The notes under the pieces are model-generated. The model made no database searches, was not told the origin of the DNA, and was given only the letters and a program-made list of their open reading frames with translations. This document shows positions 45,571 to 54,928 of a DNA stretch of 64,000 bases, piece after piece. The DNA is taken from contig JABTVC010000003.1 in the NCBI GenBank assembly GCA_015075005.1, forward strand, positions 186,001 to 250,000, written 5' to 3'. Every line of letters starts with the position of its first letter. Position 1 is the stretch's first letter. The stretch is from Planctomycetia bacterium (lineage in GTDB: Bacteria; Planctomycetota; Brocadiia; Brocadiales; Brocadiaceae). A program made the translations under genes and the position numbers.

Positions 45571-46161
45571 TTATATACAAGGGAAAATAATGGAGAAACA
45601 GGTAGCTATGACAAACCATATCTCTATATGAGATTGCTTCCCCCTTAATTTACCTACAATTCCCCATAGAGAAAAAGCTAGCACATACATCACTATGGAG
45701 CAAAAAGTTGCTGTAACGAGACTGCCCACCCAGAGAGGCATTGCATATCTAAAAAACATCTTAAGCATACCTGTCATCCCTGCCAGTTTGCTGGCATCTG
45801 GAATGCCACTTAACCATAGCCCTAATTTGTATTGTAAGGGATAAATGACAGGTGCTGTTAAAGGATTTGTTACCCAGCTTGCTGCTAACGCACTGGGGAT
45901 ATTTACATGCAAAAATAGAGCAGTAAGAATTATTAACGGTATCTGTACTCCAATCGTGGGTGTAAGTGCCACAAAAACACCAAGTGCCAAACCCGCCGAT
46001 ACGCCTTTTTTCGTTGGTTTCCATAAGCGCGGATCAAAAAGTCGGTCGCCTATAAGTCGGTGAAATATTGTACCATTCAAATGGTGTTCCTGGGGAATGA
46101 GTCGCGAAAAATTCAAACCTAACCGTTTCAGGCTGAAAATATGTTTAATCTTTTTGCGCAT
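45571..46161 (-). CDS. DUF2062-domain inner-membrane protein
   Basis: 196 residues with three to four membrane helices. The DUF2062 core is clear: VSAGLALGVFVALTPTIG, PLIILTALFLHVNIPSALA and ASWVTNPLTAPVIYPLQYKL. A short basic N-terminus precedes it. DUF2062 proteins occur widely next to polysaccharide or lipid genes; their activity is not known. Starts from the ATG at 46161. Confidence 0.82.
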   Translation of the reverse strand: MRKKIKHIFSLKRLGLNFSRLIPQEHHLNGTIFHRLIGDRLFDPRLWKPTKKGVSAGLALGVFVALTPTIGVQIPLIILTALFLHVNIPSALAASWVTNPLTAPVIYPLQYKLGLWLSGIPDASKLAGMTGMLKMFFRYAMPLWVGSLVTATFCSIVMYVLAFSLWGIVGKLRGKQSHIEIWFVIATCFSIIFPCI

Positions 46162-46218
46162 AAATACCTTTTATTCTTCCTTGCTTTGCTGTCTCTTTAC
46201 TCTCAGATACCGATAATT

Positions 46219-47202
46219 TCAATCTGTGAGGAAATATGTTCCCAGGGAAAAATACGAAGTTAATGAAATAATATCGGCAATTGCTAATACCAATGGACAC
46301 GAGGCATGTGCTGGATTTGCGCCGATCTTTTTAAAGAGAATCGGCAGACTGCATCCAAGAAAGGAGGCGTTCATAATCGTCAACAAAATCGTGAGAAACA
46401 GGGTCAGGGAGAAATACTTATTACCAAGCCAAAAAAGAGATACTGTATAGAGCAATCCGCCACACAATAGACCTATTTTAGTACCAACCAGTACCTCATA
46501 AAGTACCAATCTTCTCAATTTAGTGGTTTTTTCAAGGCAAGAAAGTGTGACTGCGACGGCCTGCGTTCCAATACTTTCCGCAAGGCCTAGAATAATTGTT
46601 ATGAAGAAGGCCATAAAAATAAATTCATTTATCGTCCTGCCGAACAGTTTTGTAATAAATGCGCATGTAAGCCCGCTGAATATGTTAAAAAAGAGATACG
46701 GAAATCGCAAAAAGGTGCTTTTGAAGACAGTGGGTTTTCTGAATTCCTCTAATTGAATACCGATTATTTTGAGAAGATCGTCACGTGCATGTTCTGCATC
46801 CTCTTCAATGGCTACTGTTTCTTCTATAAAATCATTTGCTCTTGCAATACCGACAAGTTTTTCCCGGCTATCAACAACAGGAAATGCCATGAATTTATAT
46901 AATATGAAATATTCCAGCGCCATATTTATTGAACATTGAGTGGTCAACCGAATTGGATTGCGTACCATAATTTCAGCAATCTTTGTCTCCCCGGGTGATG
47001 TAATAAGCTTTCTCAAAGGAACAATACCGATCAATTTTCCTTCGTTGTCTGTAATATAACAATAAAAGATATTGCCGGAAAGCTTACTATTGCGAATCAC
47101 CTCAAGAGCAGTTTGTGTCGTATCATTTGCCGAAACAGCAAACAGTTCAGTGCTATACCTGAGTTCAGATTTGTTTTTACTTGTTTTTTTACGAAAAAGC
47201 AC
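46219..47202 (-). CDS. MgtE-type divalent-cation transporter, short form
   Basis: 327 residues. The N-terminal half has a pair of CBS domains (ALEVIRNSKLSGNIFYCYI, GKLIGIVPLRKLI, EIMVRNPIRLTTQCSINMAL, GIARANDFIEET). The C-terminal half is the five-helix MgtE channel domain with GLAESIGTQAVAVTLSCLEK and NPAHASCPLVLAIADI. The usual N-terminal MgtE_N domain is missing, so magnesium gating must rest on CBS alone. It starts at a GTG with no clear ribosome-binding site; an upstream start inside the preceding gap was looked for but not found. Likely imports Mg2+ or another divalent ion. Confidence 0.85.
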   Translation of the reverse strand: MLFRKKTSKNKSELRYSTELFAVSANDTTQTALEVIRNSKLSGNIFYCYITDNEGKLIGIVPLRKLITSPGETKIAEIMVRNPIRLTTQCSINMALEYFILYKFMAFPVVDSREKLVGIARANDFIEETVAIEEDAEHARDDLLKIIGIQLEEFRKPTVFKSTFLRFPYLFFNIFSGLTCAFITKLFGRTINEFIFMAFFITIILGLAESIGTQAVAVTLSCLEKTTKLRRLVLYEVLVGTKIGLLCGGLLYTVSLFWLGNKYFSLTLFLTILLTIMNASFLGCSLPILFKKIGANPAHASCPLVLAIADIISLTSYFSLGTYFLTD

Positions 47203-47446
47203 GACTGGTTATCCCTGTCTAATCCGAACGAATCGGAAGAATAATTAGGTTGCATACACAAAGAAATTATTATACGGTCATTCTTAAATAAAGCAACTTA
47301 CAATAGTATAGTTTCTTCGGTAAGACGGGAGGATGTGGTGTGCCGGCCAGGGTGTGATCAATGCGAATTTCGGCAGGAGAGGGAGATTATCGGACATTAC
47401 CGCTGCCGGCCGGAGATTGGCATCCGGCATATTTAAAAGTCTCCCT

Positions 47447-49075
47447 TCAGCCCATTTTGTCGGGTGAATCAGATAGTTTTACCGAAGGGTTCTTTTCTGA
47501 AAAATATTTTAACGACCACTCGGACGGGAAAAGAATAACCGTCCGTCCTTGTTCATCCGTGCCTGATGCAGCGCCATGCGGTAAAAATCGGTTTAAATCC
47601 ATATCATTCAAAGGCGTTTCCAGCCATCTGAGAACTTTCCATGGCATGGCTTCTAATCTGGACTCAGCTCCATATTCATCCTTGAGGCGATACTGCATAA
47701 CTTCAAACTGCAAAGGCCCCACCGCCCCCAGAAGGGGCAGGTTGCTCTTATGCTCATGCAAATGAAAAACCTGCACAATATCCTCGGCAAGAAGATGTTC
47801 CACCCCTTTACGGAAAGATTTATAACCTGACGACAAAGAATTATGCAAAAAAGCGAAACACTCCGGAGCAAACCGCGGTATCTCCTCAAAAATCAGGTTA
47901 GGATCCGTGCTGATTGTGTCTCCGACACGAAAATCCGCCCTTGTAACAAAACCGACGATATCACCGGGATACGCTTCCCCGGCGATTTCCCGGTTGCGGC
48001 CAAACACATTATGGCAACTGGATAACCGCATTTCTTTTCCGAGGCGCGCGTGGTGTATCGTCATGTCGCGATGGAATCTTCCGGAGCAAACTCTTACAAA
48101 AACCATGCGATCCCTGTGCAGTGGATTCATGTTCGTTTGGACTTTAAAAACAAACCCTGAGAAGTGAAGATTATCCAATGGGACCCAGCCGCTTGTTGCT
48201 TTTCTGTGGGCAGGACACGATGTATACTCCAGGAACCCTCTTAAAAGAAGCTCCACGCCGAAATTATTGGCCGCACTTCCAAAAAAAACCGGAGTTGTCT
48301 TCCCCTGGAGAACGGCATCCCGATCAAAACCCCCATGGGCACCATCTAAGATAGCTATTTCTTCGGCAAATTCATTGTATGTCTGCTCGCCTAGGGCATC
48401 TTTCACCAGAGGGTCGTGAATATCCCGAATCGACACAGGCGCTTTATACGCCCCGCCAGGCACCCTCTCAAACAGATGCACTTCTTTCCTGAGCCTGTCA
48501 TAAGCGCCTTTAAAACCCTGACCGTTTCCCAATGGCCAAGTAACAGGGAATGCGTGCAGGTTAAGCACTTTCTCCAGTTGGTCTATCAATTCCAAAGGAG
48601 CCATGGACGGACGATCAAGTTTGTTCATAAAGGTAAAGATGGGAATACCGCGTTTCCTGCATATCTCAAAGAGTTTGCGGGTTTGACTCTCGATCCCTTT
48701 TCCGGCATCAATGACCATAATCACCGCATCAACAGCCATTAATACACGATACGTATCTTCCGAAAAATCTTTGTGACCAGGGGTATCAAGCAAATTCAAT
48801 CTGTAGTTCCCGTAATCAAACTGAAGAACCGTTGAGGAAATAGAAATCCCTCGCTTTTTCTCAAGCTCCATCCAGTCCGAGGCGGTTTCACGCTGCCTTT
48901 TCTTCGCCGCAACTGAACCAGCCAGGTCCAGAGCCCCGCCATACAACAAAAGTTTCTCTGTTAACGTTGTTTTACCGGCGTCCGGATGCGAAATAATCGC
49001 AAATGTGCGACGGCGCAATACTTCCCGTCGTATCTCTTCGCTCATATTTTGTAATTCTGTGTCCGTAATCACCAT
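47447..49075 (-). CDS. prfC: Peptide chain release factor 3
   Basis: 542 residues, a normal RF3 length. GTPase motifs: G1 SHPDAGKTTLTEK, G3 LDTPGHKDFSEDTYR, G4 FMNKLDRPSM. The RF3-specific SDWMELEKKRGISISSTVL switch region is present. The C-terminal domain contains VGPLQFEVMQYRLKDEYG. RF3 recycles RF1/RF2 from the ribosome and is also linked to post-translocation quality control. Two in-frame starts exist (49075 and 49045); the first is used. Confidence 0.95.
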   Translation of the reverse strand: MVITDTELQNMSEEIRREVLRRRTFAIISHPDAGKTTLTEKLLLYGGALDLAGSVAAKKRQRETASDWMELEKKRGISISSTVLQFDYGNYRLNLLDTPGHKDFSEDTYRVLMAVDAVIMVIDAGKGIESQTRKLFEICRKRGIPIFTFMNKLDRPSMAPLELIDQLEKVLNLHAFPVTWPLGNGQGFKGAYDRLRKEVHLFERVPGGAYKAPVSIRDIHDPLVKDALGEQTYNEFAEEIAILDGAHGGFDRDAVLQGKTTPVFFGSAANNFGVELLLRGFLEYTSCPAHRKATSGWVPLDNLHFSGFVFKVQTNMNPLHRDRMVFVRVCSGRFHRDMTIHHARLGKEMRLSSCHNVFGRNREIAGEAYPGDIVGFVTRADFRVGDTISTDPNLIFEEIPRFAPECFAFLHNSLSSGYKSFRKGVEHLLAEDIVQVFHLHEHKSNLPLLGAVGPLQFEVMQYRLKDEYGAESRLEAMPWKVLRWLETPLNDMDLNRFLPHGAASGTDEQGRTVILFPSEWSLKYFSEKNPSVKLSDSPDKMG

Positions 49076-49193
49076 GTGAGTTGAAATATCTATAATAAAA
49101 ATCTTCTTATCAAGTTTTATCTCTGAAAAAGTTAAATCAAAAACTTCTAACTATCGGATTCCCTTTTACTATCAATATTCCAATGTGTTAATC

Positions 49194-50306
49194 TTATTTG
49201 TCCATGATCTGCAAATATCGTGCAATGCCATTTCTCGTAATTAAACCGACGATCTTATCATTTTCCATGACTATAATTCTGCCTTTATCTTCTTTTATCA
49301 TTAATTCAAGGGCTTTCATGACACTGGAATCATGGGTCATCTCCCATTTTTTATTGTGGGGGACTACAATATCAGATACCTTTACTTTACTCCAATCTTT
49401 CCGATGAACGTTCTTGATTTCCTTGAGGGTGATAATACCCAAAAATTTTCCGTCATCCATTACGGGGAATCCTCCGTATCCATATTTAAGAAAATACTTA
49501 TCTACCGCCTCATCGACGGGAATTAAGGAATTGACGGTTACAATATCCCTTGCCATGGCGTTTTTAACCTTGATACCTGAGAGTGCCTCCTGAAGGGTAG
49601 TCTGTTGTTGGATCGACTGGGCTGCCGTATAGAGGAACCATCCTATAAGCGATAACCATAAACCTCCGGGAGAACCGGTAAAAATCAAAAACAGACCAAA
49701 AAGGATGAAAAACAGGGCTATCTTTTGCCCGAAATTAGCCGCCTTCTGTGTAGCATAAAAAAAATCTTTTGTCTTGCTCCATAGAAATGCCCTGAGTATC
49801 CTTCCTCCATCCATCGGAAAGCCTGGTATAAGGTTAAAAGCGCCGAGTATAAAATTGATCTGCGCAAGGTAAGAAAAAAGTGCCTTTGGCCCACCACTTA
49901 TATTTCTAGCTATCAGGAAAAAGAAGGCCGATAAGAGAAAACTCGAAATGGGACCTGCGATTGCAATCCGAAACTCCGCTTTGGGATGCGGCGGTTCTCC
50001 TTTCATCTGTGCAACACCCCCGAAAATAAAAAGGGTTATGCTGGTAATAGTGACATGGTATTTTTTTGCGATATACGAATGGGAAAGCTCATGGAAGACG
50101 ACGGAGACAAAAAGCAGCAAGGCTGCCAATATGCCTTTAATCCAGTAACCAGCTACCGGAAGATCTGGTGCGGCCTTCGGGAAATAGTGCGTTGACAAAG
50201 ACCATGTTATTAAACCAAAGACAATAAACCACGATAAATGCACTCGTATGGGTATTCCCATAAGCGTTGCGACCTTCCATGCACCTGAAACTTCTGTCTT
50301 GCTCAT
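49194..50306 (-). CDS. Site-2 protease-type membrane metalloprotease with two CBS domains
   Basis: 370 residues. The zinc motif is VVFHELSHSYIAKKYH (HExxH, about residue 70) and the second ligand region is LIPGFPMDGGRILRAFLW. Six helices make up the protease core. The C-terminal 120 residues are a CBS pair (VDKYFLKYGYGGFPVMDDGK, LELMIKEDKGRIIVMENDK) that may sense nucleotides. Such enzymes cut membrane-bound regulators; the substrate is unknown. Starts MSKTEVSGAWKVATLMGIP, with AGGAG nearby. Confidence 0.88.
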   Translation of the reverse strand: MSKTEVSGAWKVATLMGIPIRVHLSWFIVFGLITWSLSTHYFPKAAPDLPVAGYWIKGILAALLLFVSVVFHELSHSYIAKKYHVTITSITLFIFGGVAQMKGEPPHPKAEFRIAIAGPISSFLLSAFFFLIARNISGGPKALFSYLAQINFILGAFNLIPGFPMDGGRILRAFLWSKTKDFFYATQKAANFGQKIALFFILFGLFLIFTGSPGGLWLSLIGWFLYTAAQSIQQQTTLQEALSGIKVKNAMARDIVTVNSLIPVDEAVDKYFLKYGYGGFPVMDDGKFLGIITLKEIKNVHRKDWSKVKVSDIVVPHNKKWEMTHDSSVMKALELMIKEDKGRIIVMENDKIVGLITRNGIARYLQIMDK

Positions 50307-50392
50307 TTTATTTCTCCTTTATTTTCCTATGTACCGGCAATTTTCATTTGAACGCTTTCCTCTTGCGTTTACGTCCTTTGTACATACTCAAT

Positions 50393-50842
50393 TTATAATC
50401 CAAATTTGTCCACCAGATGTACCACGACCGATGCATTGTCATCGCCAACGTGAAATTTGACCTCCTCCCATTTCGGATGACGTCGTATTTTTTGAACATC
50501 GAGCCTTGAAAAACCAACTGGTTCCTGAGGTATCCCCAGAATACCGCTCCGTTCTAATTTACCACTGCTGTTAAGATCATGATACACAGAGATGGCGTAC
50601 TCTCCCGGTTCCACATTTTTAATCCTATATTTTCTGAAATTATCCGTACGTTCAATGAGTTCTGCGTCAATATCCACATATCCTTTATCTCTTTTCATGT
50701 GACATTCCTCACTGTCACAAATAGAAAAACGTACCGGGGCGTCATTGTTATGCTTAAATCTGTCCACAGTAACAATTACATCTCCGGCAAGCACTTGAAA
50801 AGAAAACACAACGAATAGTAAAGGCAACAAGATAAAAAGCAT
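50393..50842 (-). CDS. Exported DUF2141-domain protein
   Basis: 149 residues. A signal peptide (FILLPLLFVVFSFQVLAGD) is followed by a beta-sandwich: VIVTVDRFKHNNDAPVRFSI, then VEPGEYAISVYHDLNSSGKL and GIPQEPVGFS, the DUF2141 signature. It probably sits in the periplasm or outer layer; function unknown. The neighbour to the right on the same strand is the degraded ATPase, so it is likely monocistronic. Confidence 0.8.
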   Translation of the reverse strand: MLFILLPLLFVVFSFQVLAGDVIVTVDRFKHNNDAPVRFSICDSEECHMKRDKGYVDIDAELIERTDNFRKYRIKNVEPGEYAISVYHDLNSSGKLERSGILGIPQEPVGFSRLDVQKIRRHPKWEEVKFHVGDDNASVVVHLVDKFGL

Positions 50843-50979
50843 ATTTTTTTTCTCCTGTAAAAAAAGGACTTCTGTGTTATCAGGTTATCAGAAGGGAGAT
50901 ATGATAGGAAAGGTGCTACTGAAACATAACCACGATCATATTCTGAAGTCAGAATTTAATACTGTCAAATGCCTGTTTT

Positions 50980-51400
50980 AAATCTTTGGGAGCCTCCGCC
51001 CTCTTATCCATTTATCAATCTCAGCCTTGCGGATATTGTCAAAGAGTATCCGTCACTCTTAGTTTCAAGCTCTTTACCGGTGATTACCTCGTGATTCTCG
51101 CTACCCAACCCGAGTTTTTTTGCGATGGATACGGCGGTAACAGCATGGCCACCCGTTATCATAATAATAATAGTTCTGATGCCGGCCTTTTTACAACCAT
51201 TTATGGCCTCTATGGATTCAGGTCTTGGCGGGTCCATCATTCCCTGTAAACCCGTAAAGGTCATACCCTGATGCCAGGTTATGGTGGGTAAGTTCCTCCA
51301 TGTCATGAGAGGCTTCCTTGTAAGCTAAGGCGAGTATCCGCATACCTTCTTTTGCAAAATTGCTGGCAATATGTAAAATCTCTTTTAATCCTCCGGCACG
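50980..51400 (-). pseudogene. Remnant of a P-type cation ATPase
   Basis: Fragments in more than one frame. EILHIASNFAKEGMRILALA is the approach to the P domain, then GMTFTGLQGMMDPPRPESI, CKKAGIRTIIIMITGGHAVTA and EVITGKELETKS. The N-terminal transport part, the phosphorylated DKTGT loop and the GDGxND hinge are all absent. The conserved MITGD reads MITGG (Asp to Gly). At least two frame breaks occur and the gene ends abruptly after about 130 codons. It is clearly non-functional. Confidence 0.82.
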
Positions 51401-51627
51401 AGACCTGCCTTCATTGCTGAAACAATATGGGAGACGATTTCAAATGCATCGGTGCGGAATTGTTTGAGTATGGGGAAATATCTTCAATTCTGGTAGTCCA
51501 TGCTGGCGCGTACCAAAGAATTCACCCGGTCATCTTAGTTTAACATCCATTTCCGCAATCTTGAATCCATTGCAGGTTTGGTCATAATCTTAAGCAGTTC
51601 ACGTTTGAGGGCTTTTTCTTTATCCAT
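51401..51627 (-). pseudogene. Degenerate coding remnant, family not recognised
   Basis: An ATG at 51627 opens MDKEKALKRELLKIMTKPAM followed by DSRLRKWMLN, then a stop. In the other frames, DDRVNSLVRASMDYQ and FEIVSHIVSAMKAGLVPED continue in the manner of a coding sequence. The pieces cannot be joined by one base. It may belong to the P-type ATPase remnant or to a separate lost gene. It lies directly downstream of ppdK on the same strand. Confidence 0.4.
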
Positions 51628-51701
51628 GGCTCTACGTTTCTACTCTACCAAAAAAATAAAGGTATTCCCAGGCAACGCAATACTTACAATCTGTTGTTAG
51701 A

Positions 51702-54470
51702 TTAAACAGTTGCCTGTGAAACAGGCTGTTCTGACGACGCCTGTGCCGCCGCAAGTCTGGCAATGGGTACCCGAAATGGTGAACAACTCACGTAGTCCAT
51801 TCCGACCTTATGGCAGAATGATATGGTTTGCGGATTTCCACCGTGTTCACCACATATTCCCACCTTCAAGCCTGGTCGTGTGCTTCGCCCATTCTTGATT
51901 CCGATATCTACCAGCTGTCCTGTACCTTCCTGATCCAATACCTGGAACGGGTCCTTTTCAAGAATACCTTTTTCAATATACTCCGGCACGAAAGAACCCA
52001 CATCGTCTCGGCTAAAACCAAAGGTCATCTGGGTAAGGTCGTTGGTTCCAAAGGAAAAGAATTCGGCGTGTTTTGCAATCTTATCCGCTATCAGAGCCGC
52101 TCGTGGAAGCTCAATCATGGTACCAACCATATACTTGATCTGCATACCTTTCTTCTGCATAACGTCTTTAGCGACTCTCTGAACTTCATCCCTTAATATA
52201 CTAAACTCCTGTTCGGTGCTAATGATAGGTAACATGATCTCCGGATATACAGAAACGCCTTTTTTCTTCACAGTGCAGGCAGCCTCAATAATAGCCTGTA
52301 TCTGCATGTCGTAGATTTCCGGGTATGTAATACCGAGCCTGCAGCCACGGTGTCCCAGCATGGGATTCAATTCGTGAAGCGCCGATACCTTGTCCTGCAC
52401 CTCTTTCAGACTAATCTTCATCTGCCTTGCCATTTCTTTCTGATTGTATTCTTCCTGTGGCAAAAATTCATGAAGAGGCGGGTCAAGTAACCTTATCGTA
52501 ACAGGAAGCCCATTCATTGCCGTGAATATCTGCTCAAAATCCCGGCGCTGCATGGGGAGTAATTTTTTAAGCGACGACGTATACAATTTGAGAGGTTCTT
52601 TAAGCTCTTGCCTGGCTTGCATCAATTCCTTTTTAATATCGCTTGTTTTGCTATTTGCCGCTTTTGCTAGTTCCTTCTCCAACGCGGCAATCTTTGCCTT
52701 TAAGTTTTTTATGTCCGGGGCGTATAAGATCATCTGCCGGACAGAGTCAATCCTGTTCTCTCCAAAGAACATGTGCTCCGTTCTGCAAAGCCCAATACCC
52801 TCTGCGCCAAATTCGCGCGCCTTTTTTGCATCCGCTGAGGTATCGGCATTTGCCCTTACCTTGAGTTTGCGGACTTCATCAGCCCATTCCATAAGTATTG
52901 CAAAGTCTCCGCTCAAGCCAGGCTCAATAGTAGAAACCTGACCTAACATTACTTCTCCGGTACTACCATCTATTGAGATGTATTCTCCTTTTTTTACCAC
53001 CTTTCCATTTACCGTGAAGGTCTGGCTCTTATAATCTATCTGTAGCGCACCACATCCTGCGACACAGCATTTACCCATGCCCCTCGCCACTACGGCGGCG
53101 TGCGAGGTCATGCCTCCGCGTGTTGTTAAAACACCCTTTGACGCGTGCATTCCGCCAATATCTTCCGGAGATGTTTCCTTTCTTACCAGGATTACCTTTT
53201 CTTTCTTTTCGGCAAGTTTTTCTGCATCCTCAGCGTTAAAAACCACCTTTCCTGTCGCTGCGCCCGGCGAGGCGGGAAGCCCGGTGGCAATAACCTCTTT
53301 TTTTGCTTTGGGATCAAAGGTTGGGTGTAATAACTGATCGAGTTGGCTTGGGTCAATACGGGAAATAGCAGTTTTTTTGTCTATAAGACCCTCTTTGGTC
53401 ATATCAACCGCAAACTTGATGGCGGCCTTTGCGGTACGCTTACCAGTTCTGGTTTGCAGCATAAATAGCCGGTTTTCCTGAATCGTAAACTCTATGTCCT
53501 GGACATCTTTAAAGTGGTTTTCCAATATATTTTTGTATTCGACAAGCTGTTTATAAATATCGGGCATTTCTTTTCCAAGATTAGCAATTGGTTCTGGTGT
53601 GCGGATTCCGGCAACAACATCTTCTCCCTGGGCATTGACGAGGAATTCACCATAGAATTTGTTTTCTCCCGTTGCAGGATTCCTGGTGAAGCATACGCCG
53701 GTGGCAGAGCTAGTTCCCATATTTCCGAAGACCATGGCCTGTATGTTCACTGCCGTTCCAATGAGTCCTTTTATTTCATAGAGTTGCCGATATTTAATGG
53801 CCCGCTGGTTATTCCATGATGCAAATACGGCATCGATTGCCTTCCGGAGTTGCACTTTTGGATCGGTTGGAAAGTTTTCGCCAGTCTTTTTTTTGTAAAC
53901 AGACTTAAACTCTTCGACAATTTTTTTTAATTGATCAGACGTCAGCCCGGTATCACTTTTTACCCGTGTCTTCTTTTTGTATTTATCAAGAATCTCTTCA
54001 AAATAATGGCGCTCAACACCCATAACAACATCGCCAAACATCGTGATAAACCGCCGGTAAGCATCCCAAACAAAGCGTTCGTTGCCAGTCTTTTTAATAA
54101 GTCCTGTAACAGCATCCGGCGTTAATCCCAGATTTAAAACCGTATCCATCATACCTGGCATGGACGCCGCTGCACCGCTTCGGACAGAAACCAACAAGGG
54201 ATTGTTTGGATCGCCCAATTTTGCCCCCATGAGTTTCTCCAGACGGGAAAGATTCTTTTCTAGTTCTTGGGCGAGACCGCCAGGGTACTGTTTGTTGTTC
54301 TTATAATACGCATCGCAAACCTCTGTCGTTATAGTAAACCCGGGAGGTACGGGAATTCCCAGATTGGTCATTTCTGCAAGATTGGCTCCCTTGCCACCGA
54401 GCAGGTGTTTCATGCCAGACCCCCCATCAGCAGAGCCATTGCCAAAGAAATAGACATACTTGGGCGACAT
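51702..54470 (-). CDS. ppdK: Pyruvate, phosphate dikinase
   Basis: 922 residues, typical. N-terminal ATP-grasp domain: LLGGKGANLAEMTNLGIPVPPGF, VSVRSGAAASMPGMMDTVLNLG. The phosphohistidine swivelling domain holds TTRGGMTSHAAVVARGMGKC. The C-terminal TIM barrel has VRANADTSADAKKAREFGAEG, GLCRTEHMFF and the catalytic Cys in VGICGEHGGNPQ. A helical insertion (about residues 585-625) between swivel and barrel is a usual feature of bacterial PPDK. It interconverts pyruvate and phosphoenolpyruvate using ATP and Pi. In an acetyl-CoA-fixing organism it would run toward PEP for gluconeogenesis. Confidence 0.96.
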   Translation of the reverse strand: MSPKYVYFFGNGSADGGSGMKHLLGGKGANLAEMTNLGIPVPPGFTITTEVCDAYYKNNKQYPGGLAQELEKNLSRLEKLMGAKLGDPNNPLLVSVRSGAAASMPGMMDTVLNLGLTPDAVTGLIKKTGNERFVWDAYRRFITMFGDVVMGVERHYFEEILDKYKKKTRVKSDTGLTSDQLKKIVEEFKSVYKKKTGENFPTDPKVQLRKAIDAVFASWNNQRAIKYRQLYEIKGLIGTAVNIQAMVFGNMGTSSATGVCFTRNPATGENKFYGEFLVNAQGEDVVAGIRTPEPIANLGKEMPDIYKQLVEYKNILENHFKDVQDIEFTIQENRLFMLQTRTGKRTAKAAIKFAVDMTKEGLIDKKTAISRIDPSQLDQLLHPTFDPKAKKEVIATGLPASPGAATGKVVFNAEDAEKLAEKKEKVILVRKETSPEDIGGMHASKGVLTTRGGMTSHAAVVARGMGKCCVAGCGALQIDYKSQTFTVNGKVVKKGEYISIDGSTGEVMLGQVSTIEPGLSGDFAILMEWADEVRKLKVRANADTSADAKKAREFGAEGIGLCRTEHMFFGENRIDSVRQMILYAPDIKNLKAKIAALEKELAKAANSKTSDIKKELMQARQELKEPLKLYTSSLKKLLPMQRRDFEQIFTAMNGLPVTIRLLDPPLHEFLPQEEYNQKEMARQMKISLKEVQDKVSALHELNPMLGHRGCRLGITYPEIYDMQIQAIIEAACTVKKKGVSVYPEIMLPIISTEQEFSILRDEVQRVAKDVMQKKGMQIKYMVGTMIELPRAALIADKIAKHAEFFSFGTNDLTQMTFGFSRDDVGSFVPEYIEKGILEKDPFQVLDQEGTGQLVDIGIKNGRSTRPGLKVGICGEHGGNPQTISFCHKVGMDYVSCSPFRVPIARLAAAQASSEQPVSQATV

Positions 54471-54928
54471 CCAGCTACTCCTTTCTACAGTAATAATATA
54501 CTATCAATGCACACGAAGAATATGATTTACATAATTAAGACGAAGATAAAATGGCTATTTATGTTATCAACAATAAGGTTTATACGCAAGTAAATTATGA
54601 ATGAACCACATTAGGTCAATTATCTCACGAAAATTTATGTATGGAACGTATTTTATAATTTATCGTTGCTAAAAATCAATTTTAAATCACTCACTGATCT
54701 TTTTAGCTTAAAAACGGAATGCTGTTTTATCGCCGGATTAAGGATCAAAAAATTTCTTGCTTTAGCCATCCGCCAGGTGGTATTTTACATGCCATAAAGT
54801 TCCCTTTTTTAATGAATCACATTGCCCGCAGAATTGTCACCCAAATTCCTTCGATCTCTTGTTAAATCGTGTTTTACTATTCGTAATTACAAGGCAGAAC
54901 TTTTTATGAGAAAGCAGCGGAAATAGCC
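54471..54928. other. Divergent intergenic region, ppdK and UMF1 gene
   Basis: About 458 AT-rich bases with no credible gene. Both flanking genes read away from it, so it carries both promoters. I see no strong hexamer pair, repeat or RNA fold. Confidence 0.5.

Noticed and set aside
47361..47765. 134-codon plus-strand frame
   Set aside because: Opposite the 3' end of prfC and without motif.
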